DNA from: Actinomarinicola tropica
GTDB taxonomy: Bacteria; Actinomycetota; Acidimicrobiia; Acidimicrobiales; SKKL01
DNA length: 64,000 nt
Reading direction: 5' to 3'
Assembly (NCBI RefSeq): GCF_009650215.1
Contig: NZ_CP045851.1
Location: 2,693,001 to 2,757,000 of the forward strand
This document shows, piece after piece, positions 44,030 through 50,935 of the stretch. Below the pieces are notes generated by a model. It was not told where the DNA came from, made no database searches, and worked only from the letters and a program-made list of their open reading frames with translations. Positions within the stretch are counted from its first letter, which is position 1, and each line of letters opens with the position of its first letter. The translations under genes and the position numbers were made by a program.

Positions 44030-44222
44030 GGAAATCCAATCTTCTCGACCGTAGCGGCGGCCGCATCGAACACCTCGACCGTCGGCGTGCCGGCGCCGTC
44101 GCTTGACGATCTGATGGTGTACCGCCATCAGATCCTGGACGAACACGCTCTGAACGCGGGCCTGCTCGGGATCCTGGATTACCGCACCTACGCATCGCTT
44201 GAGGGTTCGCCTGGTCCGCCAC
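44030..44222 (-). pseudogene. Frameshifted 3' remnant of a paralog of the 43573-44025 gene
   Basis: On the minus strand GGPGEPSSDA is read in one frame, then after a shift VIQDPEQARVQSVFVQD in another. These align with PGGPDEPPSVAEV and RIQDPERARIHRVFVQK at the end of the 43573-44025 protein. At DNA level 44131-44222 and 43581-43672 are alignable nearly throughout. The 5' part of the copy is missing; the next gene ends eight bases away. It is best read as a decayed tandem duplicate. Confidence 0.75.
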
Positions 44223-44229
44223 GCGAGAC

Positions 44230-44733
44230 CTACGGGCGCTCAGCAGCCCTCAGTAGCTGAGCCTTCGTCTCCTCGAGGTCGGTGCGACTGCCGCCGATGT
44301 ACAGGTACTCCGGACCTTGACGGAGCCCAAGTTCCCACAGACCGATGATGCGGCTCACGCGCCTCAGTAGGGGATCGCTCCCGCCGAGCAGATGACCAGG
44401 CGAACCGAAGGGACTCGGCCCAGTGATGGAGAAGTCCGAATCGCGGACGTCCACCTTTCGTCGACGCGACGTCGCCCACCGTGTGGCCGCGCGCACTTCG
44501 TAGAGTCCTCCTCCAATCTCCTGAAGCTGCAGCGGTGGTCGCAGGACTCCCTTCGCCGTAGATGCGACAACGGCTAACCCCACAGCCACGACGAATGCTG
44601 ATATCCACCCTGGGTTGTCACCGACCTGCAAGAACCACAGGAGCAGCACGAGCAAGGCAAGGAGCAAGCTGCTCGCACGAAGCACAATAGAGCGGTCGAG
44701 CCACAGCATCAGAGGGGATTCAACTACGCCCAA
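44230..44733 (-). CDS. Membrane protein, unknown function
   Basis: 167 residues: two adjacent hydrophobic helices near the N terminus (SSLLLALLVLLLWFLQV and WISAFVVAVGLAVVAST, about 21-62) and a soluble C-terminal half with GGLYEVRAATRW and EYLYIGGSRTDLEETKAQLL, a layout like a small PH-like or sensor domain. The start is TTG at 44733, supported by AGGAGG five bases upstream. It belongs to the lower-GC patch. No family recognised. Confidence 0.65.
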   Translation of the reverse strand: MGVVESPLMLWLDRSIVLRASSLLLALLVLLLWFLQVGDNPGWISAFVVAVGLAVVASTAKGVLRPPLQLQEIGGGLYEVRAATRWATSRRRKVDVRDSDFSITGPSPFGSPGHLLGGSDPLLRRVSRIIGLWELGLRQGPEYLYIGGSRTDLEETKAQLLRAAERP

Positions 44734-44783
44734 CAGGGCCTCCTCAGTACGCCAGAATCAGGGTCCACCGAAGCCGGGCAAGG

Positions 44784-45239
44784 TCAGTCATCGAGAGCAA
44801 CCGAAGCTAGTGGCTCAAATGCCGAATGCGACTCCGTACTGCCATCGACTCTCTGCACGACGTAGTCGACATCCGTCTCCCACTGCCCGGTAGCCAGAAT
44901 ACGCGCATCGACAATCTGGTTGTTACGGATCTCGATGACACTGCCACCCAACCCCTCCCGACACGACTCGCAGCGCCGCGGCTCGTCACAGTGCACGAGC
45001 ACGACCCCGCGTGTGGGCTCCCCGGCGTTGATCGATCCGGTTTCAGCGCGAAACGACGCATTTCCAGGCACCCGACCATCCGGCGTTGCATGCCACATCA
45101 CAATTCCGCCGACTCTATAGTGTGGCCCCACATTTGGATACGGCGAGCGAACGGCTCCCCACAAGAGTGGAAGCTCACGGAACCATTGAGCTTCCCCACA
45201 GTGGGGGCACGACATACGTGCATCTAGCCAGGCAGGCAC
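44784..45239 (-). CDS. Hypothetical protein with two CxxC motifs
   Basis: A 151-residue soluble protein. CPHCGEAQWFRELPLLWG near the start and CESCREG in the middle give two CxxC pairs about 80 residues apart, probably one zinc site. No family recognised; the fold after the second pair (GGSVIEIRNNQIVDARIL) looks beta-rich. GTG at 45239 has AGAGGAGAG upstream; the ATG at 45215 is an alternative. It is part of the lower-GC patch of short genes on the minus strand. Confidence 0.65.
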   Translation of the reverse strand: MPAWLDARMSCPHCGEAQWFRELPLLWGAVRSPYPNVGPHYRVGGIVMWHATPDGRVPGNASFRAETGSINAGEPTRGVVLVHCDEPRRCESCREGLGGSVIEIRNNQIVDARILATGQWETDVDYVVQRVDGSTESHSAFEPLASVALDD

Positions 45240-45273
45240 GGCCTCTCCTCTCAGCGCGGCACCGTCAGGACCA

Positions 45274-45840
45274 CTAGGACCGCCAGAGCTCCGAACCGTC
45301 GGCGAGAGCGAGCTCGACTTCCACTTCGCGGCCGGTGCCGAGGCCGTATCCGCGGACCACCACGGAGTCGTGAGTCACGCGCACCTCGTCGAAGCCATCG
45401 GCCACGAGGCGGTCGGACTTCCAACGAATGCCGCCTGTCTCATCGATGACCGAGACCTCTGTCACGTCTGCCAACACCAGCGCGTGTGCCGTCTCCGACC
45501 AACCGAGGCGCTCCACGCCTCCCGGAAGGACAGCGAAGTCGCCCGGAGACTGTGCCCTCACCAGGTATGCGATCCCACCTGCAACCGCTAAGAAGTGGTC
45601 CGGGCTAGGCGTTGAGCTCACCACCGTGAGGGGTTGAAGGCCTCCGAAGAACTCTCCCCGCCACGCGGCTGCACTCCGAGGGTACACATCCAGAATCATG
45701 CTCGGAGCAAGTCGGTAGATCCCTTTCGTCTGGAAGATGCGGCGTTCCTTCGCATCGGTCGAGTAGTCGGAGCCGACCACCTCCAGTTCGTACTGGTGGA
45801 CGAACGGCAGCAGGACTTCGACCGGCTCCCCCTCATACAT
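45274..45840 (-). CDS. Hypothetical protein
   Basis: A 188-residue, largely beta-rich soluble protein (VRVTHDSVVVRGYGLGTGRE, EVSVIDETGGIRWKSDRLVA) without signal peptide or membrane span. I do not recognise it. It starts MYEG, as the 43573-44025 gene does, and the 16 bases around both start codons match at 14 positions, hinting that the 5' ends share ancestry although the bodies do not align. It lies 34 bases upstream of the CxxC gene on the same strand. Confidence 0.65.
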   Translation of the reverse strand: MYEGEPVEVLLPFVHQYELEVVGSDYSTDAKERRIFQTKGIYRLAPSMILDVYPRSAAAWRGEFFGGLQPLTVVSSTPSPDHFLAVAGGIAYLVRAQSPGDFAVLPGGVERLGWSETAHALVLADVTEVSVIDETGGIRWKSDRLVADGFDEVRVTHDSVVVRGYGLGTGREVEVELALADGSELWRS

Positions 45841-45935
45841 TCACGGACACCTCACGCTGTCGAGCCTCCCCCGCAGTCGATCCACGTCTCGCTCACGGAC
45901 TGGTGCACGCTCGGCCACGTCGACTCCTCGTGCTC

Positions 45936-46184
45936 TCAGCCCGCGACTCGGCGCACGGCCCACGATCGCCACTGCTCCAGGAGCAGCTCGATCAGGCGGT
46001 CGGGCGAATCGGACAGCAGGTCGGTGTCGATCCGAATCCGTCGCCGGCCCGTGCGGATCGCCACGTCGAATCGCTTCGCCGAACGAAGCCACACCTTCTC
46101 GACCGAACTGATCTCGGCCCAGGTGGCCCGGTGCATCCATGGCAAGGCGAACCCGGTGCGCTCCGGGCCCGCGAGGCGAGCCAA
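45936..46184 (-). CDS. Short hypothetical protein, possibly a PH-like domain fragment
   Basis: 82 residues: WMHRATWAEISSVEKVWLRS followed by DVAIRTGRRRIRIDTDLLSD and LIELLLEQWRSW. The pattern (W at a turn, strands, then a final amphipathic helix) looks like the C-terminal half of a bacterial PH-like domain, so it could be a truncated gene. TTG start at 46184 with GAGGA upstream. It is the last small gene before the deletion-scarred ABC region. Confidence 0.4.
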   Translation of the reverse strand: MARLAGPERTGFALPWMHRATWAEISSVEKVWLRSAKRFDVAIRTGRRRIRIDTDLLSDSPDRLIELLLEQWRSWAVRRVAG

Positions 46185-46286
46185 CCATCCTCGTCACGTG
46201 AGTGTCGCCGCCCGCACCGTCACGACGGCATGTCTACTCGGCGCGGCGAGCGCGAGCTCACCTCGACACACCCGTCCGCCTCGCGC

Positions 46287-46307
46287 TTGACCTTGACGCG
46301 AGGTCAA
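46287..46307 (+). promoter_or_regulatory. MerR-family-type operator upstream of the ABC ATPase gene
   Basis: TTGACCT (46287-46293) and AGGTCAA (46301-46307) form a perfect 7-bp inverted repeat separated by seven bases. MerR-family operators have this form, lie inside a promoter with a long spacer, and include the -35 element, here TTGACC. It lies 18 bases before the ATG at 46325. No MerR gene is found nearby. Confidence 0.6.
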
Positions 46308-46324
46308 TGCTGCACGCTCGCCGC

Positions 46325-47073
46325 ATGCACACCCACCAGCGGTCCGCGTCGCCGGCCTGACCAAGTCCTACGGGAACCTCGACGTCCTCCGCGGCCTCGA
46401 CCTCGAGGTCGCACGGGGCTCGGTCGTCGCCCTCCTCGGCTCCAACGGGGCGGGGAAGACGACCCTCGTCAAGATCCTCTCCACCCTCCTTCGGCCCGAC
46501 GGCGGCACTGCCACCGTCAACGGCGTCGACGTCGCCACCGAACCCGAGGAGGTGCGACGCTCGATCAGCCTCACGGGTCAGTTCGCAGCGGTCGACGACG
46601 TCCTCACCGGCCGCGAGAACCTCGTGCTGGTGGCCAAGCTCCGCCACCTCGCGGACCCGCAGGGGATCGCCGCCGAGCAGCTCGAGCGGCTGTCGCTCAC
46701 CGAGGCCGGCGACCGCCGTGCCGGGACCTACTCGGGCGGCATGCGCCGTCGTCTCGACATCGCCATGAGCCTGGTCGGCCGTCCGCCGATCGTCTTCCTC
46801 GACGAGCCCACCACCGGCCTCGACCCGCACGCACGTCGGGAGGTCTGGGACTCGATCCGTGAGCTCGCCGACGACGGCACCACGATCCTGCTCACGACCC
46901 AGTACCTGGAGGAGGCGGAGCAGCTCGCCGACCGCATCGCCATCCTCCACGAGGGCACCGTCCTCGTGGAGGGGACGCTGGCCGAGCTCAGGGCGCTGAT
47001 GCCGCCGGCCACGGTCGAGTACGTCGAGAAGCAGCCCAGCCTCGAGGACGTGTTCCTCGCCCTCGTCCGATGA
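46325..47073 (+). pseudogene. ABC transporter ATP-binding protein (DrrA-like) with N-terminal frameshift
   Basis: A daunorubicin-resistance-type ATPase. The main frame encodes VAGLTKSYGNLDVLRGLDLE, Walker A LLGSNGAGKTTLVKI, YSGGMRRRLDIAMSL, Walker B FLDEPTTGLDP and the H-loop region TTQYLEEAEQLADR, all intact. No ATG, GTG or TTG precedes Walker A in this frame; the first is GTG 46552, inside the domain. The plausible start, ATG 46325, is in another frame and meets TGA after 11 codons. A one-base loss or two-base gain in codons 4-6 would explain it. The 3' end overlaps the truncated permease by ATGA. Sequencing error is not excluded. Confidence 0.75.
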
Positions 47074-47281
47074 GGAGCAGGGAGGCTCTCGTCGACACGG
47101 TGACGCTGCTCGGCCGGTCGATGCGCCACATCCTGCGCAGCCCCGACACGATCATCACCACCGCCATCACCCCGATCGTGATGCTGCTCCTGTTCGTCTA
47201 CGTCTTCGGCGGGGCGATCGACACCGGCGATGTCCGGTACGTCGACTACCTCCTGCCCGGCATCCTGCTGGTCGCGACATC
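47070..47281 (+). pseudogene. Truncated ABC-2 type permease (DrrB-like N terminus only)
   Basis: The first 70 codons read as the N terminus of a DrrB permease: TVTLLGRSMRHILRSPDTII, VMLLLFVYVFGGAI and VDYLLPGILLVAT, a whole first span and the conserved YLLPGI motif. Then the sequence switches at once into the region just before the anti-sigma gene, and the frame continues as out-of-frame translation of that gene. About 170-180 residues with the remaining spans are missing. ATG overlaps the ATPase stop. A deletion joining the permease to the anti-sigma gene is the simplest reading. Confidence 0.8.
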
Positions 47282-47295
47282 CTGGGGACGTCTCC

Positions 47296-48006
47296 ATGAG
47301 CGACGACCTCCACCACCTCGCCGCCGCCTACGCGCTCGACGCCCTCGAGCCGGACGAGCGCGCCCGCTTCGAGGCCCACCTCGCCGGGTGCCCCGACTGC
47401 GCCGCCGACATCGACGAGCTCCGCGGTACCGCCGGTGAGCTGGCCGGCGCCACGGCCGTCGAGCCGCCGCCCGAGCTGCGCTCACGCGTCCTCGCCGCCG
47501 CAGCGACCACACCGCAAGAACCCCGGGAGCTCGCTCGAGCCGGGGGTGGCCGCGCCACCAGCGGCTCGCGGCCGCTCGTGCCGCTGGCCGCCGCCGCCGT
47601 GCTCCTCCTCGTCGCGCTGGCCGCCGGCCTCGTGGCGCGCGACGCCGTCGTCGACCGCGACCGCGCGACCGACCTGCTCGCCGTGCTGGCGGCGCCCGAC
47701 GTCGAGCTCGTCACCTTGGAGAGCGCCGGCCCTCCCGGGGCGGTCCGGGTCGCGTGGTCCGCGAGCACCGACGGGGCGGTCGTGATCGGCTCCGACCTGC
47801 CCGATCCCGGCGATGACCGCGTCTACGAGCTCTGGAGCCTCGGCCGGGACGGCCCGACCTCCGCCGGGCTGCTCGAACCCGACACCGAGGGTCGCCTCGA
47901 ACGGCGCGTGGCGCTGCCGGTCGAACCCGTCGACGGGTGGGGCATCACCATCGAGCCGGCCGGCGGCTCACCGCAACCGACCGGCGACATCCTCTACGCC
48001 GGCTGA
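47296..48006 (+). CDS. RskA-like anti-sigma factor
   Basis: A 236-residue membrane anti-sigma factor. The N-terminal zinc-binding anti-sigma domain has HLAGCPDCAADIDEL, the HxxxCxxC motif, after AAAYALDALEPDERARF. One membrane span follows (about 98-115, LVPLAAAAVLLLVALAAGLV), then an extracytoplasmic RskA domain (VYELWSLGRDGPTSAGLLEP, WGITIEPAGGSPQPTGDIL). Such proteins hold an ECF sigma factor of the SigK group at the membrane. The sigma gene normally sits directly upstream, but here a truncated permease does. The ATGA at the start is the junction usually formed with the sigma gene's stop. Confidence 0.9.
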   Translation: MSDDLHHLAAAYALDALEPDERARFEAHLAGCPDCAADIDELRGTAGELAGATAVEPPPELRSRVLAAAATTPQEPRELARAGGGRATSGSRPLVPLAAAAVLLLVALAAGLVARDAVVDRDRATDLLAVLAAPDVELVTLESAGPPGAVRVAWSASTDGAVVIGSDLPDPGDDRVYELWSLGRDGPTSAGLLEPDTEGRLERRVALPVEPVDGWGITIEPAGGSPQPTGDILYAG

Positions 48007-48036
48007 GCGACCTCGGCCGGCGGTCGCTGCTGCCCG

Positions 48037-48789
48037 TCACCCCGCGATCTCCGCGGCAGTCTCGAAGCTGTAGCCCAGGTCGCGCAGACCGCCGATGATC
48101 CGGGGCAGGGCCTCGGCGTCGTCCGACGCCGCGCCGACGTGCAGGAGGTAGATGGCGCCGGGCTCGGCTCCTGCGGGGCGGCGATCCACGACGGCGTCGG
48201 CACCGGTGCCCTTCCATCCCAGCGAGTCGACGGTCCACATGAGCGTCACGGGCCACCCTGCTGCGGCCGCGTCGCGGACGACGCCGTCGTCCACGTCGCC
48301 GTAGGGCGGCCGGAACCAGCCGTTCGTCCCGCGGCCGGCGGCGGCCACGATCGCGGCCTCGGCATCGCGGATCTGCGCGGCACGCTCCGCCGCGGTGATG
48401 CCGAACGTGGCGGTGATCCCCTCCCGCTGGAGCAGCTCGAGGACGACGTCGGTGTTGCCGACGTCCGATCCGGCGTCGAACGTCAGCGCCACGGATCGGA
48501 CCGTCGGGTCGCCGCGCCGGACGATCGTGCCGACGGTGGGGAGCGGGGGCGGTGCGGTGGTGGTCGGGCCCGCGGTCGTCGCGGTGGCCGAGGTCGAGGT
48601 GGAGGACCACAGCGTCGTGGTGGAAGCGGCGGGTTCGGTCAGCGAGGTCGACCCGTCGGCTGACGGTGCGCCCCCGGAGCGCTCGTCACGGTCGACGAGG
48701 AACCACGATCCGGCGATCGCGAGCAGCGGTAGGAGCAACACCGCCACGGCGACGAGAGGGCCTCGATGGCGCTCGAGCGACTCGCGCAT
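48037..48789 (-). CDS. NodB-type polysaccharide deacetylase with internal deletion
   Basis: A 250-residue membrane-anchored protein: one N-terminal span (about 11-32, LVAVAVLLLPLLAIAGSWFL), a Ser/Thr/Pro linker and a NodB domain. Motif 1 is SVALTFDAGSDVG; WFRPPYGDVDD and VMWTVDSLGWKG-like TLMWTVDSLGWKG are present, as is IYLLHVG. Between GITATFG and ITAAERAAQ, however, the usual 40-45 residues with the H-x-x-x-H metal motif are absent (junction near 48399). The loss is in frame. The product probably lacks deacetylase activity. ATG 48789 has AAGGGGGTG upstream. It converges with the anti-sigma gene. Confidence 0.8.
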   Translation of the reverse strand: MRESLERHRGPLVAVAVLLLPLLAIAGSWFLVDRDERSGGAPSADGSTSLTEPAASTTTLWSSTSTSATATTAGPTTTAPPPLPTVGTIVRRGDPTVRSVALTFDAGSDVGNTDVVLELLQREGITATFGITAAERAAQIRDAEAAIVAAAGRGTNGWFRPPYGDVDDGVVRDAAAAGWPVTLMWTVDSLGWKGTGADAVVDRRPAGAEPGAIYLLHVGAASDDAEALPRIIGGLRDLGYSFETAAEIAG

Positions 48790-48859
48790 CGTGCACCCCC
48801 TTCGTCGCTTCCAGTGGACAGCGCCCACCACCCTCGGGCGCCAGGGTCCAACGCCCTGA

Positions 48860-50869
48860 TCACGGGATGCGGATGCACACCAGGGCGACGTCGTCGTCGT
48901 GGCGGCCGTGCGGGATCATCGCCGTGACCACCGCATCGCAGACCTCGTGCGGCGCGGTCCCGTCGAGCGCCCGCAGCGCGTCCGCGAGCTGGGCGAGACG
49001 CTCGTCGATCCCCACCCGGCGGCGCTCGACGAGCCCGTCGGTGTAGAGCACGAGGAGGTCGCCGGCCGCGACGTCCACACGACCCTCCGGTCGGCCGCGG
49101 CCCACCTTCGCGGTGAGCGGGGGCGACGTGGCGTCGTCGAGGATCACGACCGCGCCGTCGGCCGCGCGCCGCAGCATCGGCGGGAGGTGGCCCGCGGAGG
49201 CGTACACCATCTCCCCCTCCTTCAGGTCGATGCGCGCGCAGACGACCGTCGCCATCAACGCCTCCTCGTCCTGCAGCGCCAGCTCGTCGAGGAGCTCCAG
49301 CTGCTCCGCCGGCGGGTGGCCGGCGTGGGCGAGCGCCCGGGCCGACGACGCCACCCGGCCCATCTGCGCCGCGGCCGCCAGGTCGTGACCCGCCACGTCG
49401 CCGATCGAGGTGAGCAGCTCCGACCCGTCCTCGACGACGACCACGTCGTACCAGTCGCCGCCGACGTACATCCCGCTCGTGGCCGGGCGGTAGAGGCCGT
49501 GGGCGATCTGACCGAGGTCGTCGCCGATGACGCGCGGCCGGATGGCGTCCTGGAACGTGAGCCCGATGTGGCGGTGCGTCTCGGCGCGCATCACACGCTC
49601 GATCCCGTCGCCCACGATCGACGCGAAGGCGACGGCACGGATCTGGTCCCCTCCCGACCAGGGGCGGGGCCCGGGACGCTCGAGCACCAGGGAGCCGGAC
49701 GCCGTCGGCGTGCGCAGCGGGACGACGAGGCGTTGGCCCTCGAGCGCGATCCGGGGTGGCCGCGCCGTGGACTCGACGGCACGGGCCGACACATCGAGGT
49801 CGAGCTGCACCGAGCTGCAGTCGCAGATCGACCGCGCGTGGCGTGGGAGGGCCTCGTGGAGGGCGTCGAGCGTGTCGACCGAGCCGAGGTCGGCGAGCGC
49901 CACGTTCATGGCCGCGAGGTGCTCGCGGTCGAGGGCGGCCCGGCGCGCCTCGCGCAGGTCGGCACGGGCGGCGGTGGCGATCGTCGCCGCCCGCACCCGC
50001 TCGGTGACCTCCAGCTTCACGAACCACGCGGCCGCCGTGGCGAGGAGGATGAACGCCTGCTGCTCGACGAGCCGCTCCTGCGGGTCCGCGCCCGTGCGGC
50101 CGGGTGCCCACGGGCCGACGTCGTGCGCCGTCGCCGTGGTCAGGACCGAGGCGAAGATCACCGCCGCGATGGCGAGCTCGCGCGTGCCGTACCGGGCGGC
50201 CGGGAGCGCCAGGGCGAGGGCGGCGGCGTAGCCGAGCCTCGGGTCGCCCACCCCGACGACGACCACGGTCGCGACCACCGCGACGCCGGTCGTGCCCGCC
50301 AGATCGAGCCACGTGACCGCCACCGAGGTGAACGTGGCGGGCCGCAGCACGGCGAGGACCAGCGGTGCGACGATCAGCACGCCGAGGGCGTCGCCCACCC
50401 AGATGTCAGAGAGCGCAGCCCACCCGTCCCCGCCCTCGAACAGCGAGAGGGTCGCCGCGCCGATGCTCGCCCCTGCCGCGGGGCCGACGAGGATCCCGCC
50501 GACGAGGATGGCCAGCGCGAACCGACGCCCGATGGCCGGCGCCGAGATGCGCGAGGCGAGCCACGCCCCGACCGTCGGCTCGACGACGTTCGCGGTGGCC
50601 CACCCGAGGGCCGCCTCGAGGGAGTAGCCGTTCGCCAGGTCGACCGTGACCTCGGCGACGACGATCGCCACGAGGATCGGCGGCCACCGGCGACGCGGCG
50701 TGGCGAGCAGCACCGCGAAGGTGAGGCCGGCCGGCGGGAAGAAGGTGACCCCGATCTCCGAGGCTCCGAACAGCGCGAACGACGAGGTCGCGAGGGCCGC
50801 GTAGGCGAGTCCGACGGCGATCGCCTGGGTGGCTGGTCGATCAGGGTCGACGTACCGGCGCCACTCCAC
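48860..50869 (-). CDS. MASE1-domain SpoIIE/PP2C-type serine phosphatase
   Basis: A 669-residue membrane sensor phosphatase. About eight spans (residues 12-285) form a MASE1 domain (FFPPAGLTFAVLLATPRRRW, WVGDALGVLIVAPLVLAVLR). A short coiled linker and a GAF-like region (about 310-430) lead to the PP2C domain: GGDWYDVVVVEDGSELLTSI, GDVAGHDLAAAAQMGRV, ASAGHLPPML, LLVLYTDGLVERR and DDDVALV, with the metal-binding Asp residues present. It should act in partner switching by dephosphorylating an anti-anti-sigma factor; no partner gene is visible here. GTG 50869 has AGGAGGAG upstream. Confidence 0.9.
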   Translation of the reverse strand: MEWRRYVDPDRPATQAIAVGLAYAALATSSFALFGASEIGVTFFPPAGLTFAVLLATPRRRWPPILVAIVVAEVTVDLANGYSLEAALGWATANVVEPTVGAWLASRISAPAIGRRFALAILVGGILVGPAAGASIGAATLSLFEGGDGWAALSDIWVGDALGVLIVAPLVLAVLRPATFTSVAVTWLDLAGTTGVAVVATVVVVGVGDPRLGYAAALALALPAARYGTRELAIAAVIFASVLTTATAHDVGPWAPGRTGADPQERLVEQQAFILLATAAAWFVKLEVTERVRAATIATAARADLREARRAALDREHLAAMNVALADLGSVDTLDALHEALPRHARSICDCSSVQLDLDVSARAVESTARPPRIALEGQRLVVPLRTPTASGSLVLERPGPRPWSGGDQIRAVAFASIVGDGIERVMRAETHRHIGLTFQDAIRPRVIGDDLGQIAHGLYRPATSGMYVGGDWYDVVVVEDGSELLTSIGDVAGHDLAAAAQMGRVASSARALAHAGHPPAEQLELLDELALQDEEALMATVVCARIDLKEGEMVYASAGHLPPMLRRAADGAVVILDDATSPPLTAKVGRGRPEGRVDVAAGDLLVLYTDGLVERRRVGIDERLAQLADALRALDGTAPHEVCDAVVTAMIPHGRHDDDVALVCIRIP

Positions 50870-50935
50870 GTCTCCTCCTCGTGTGCGAGGTGTGGGGCGT
50901 ACCAGCCCTGCCCGGGGCGCGAAACGCCGGCGGGA

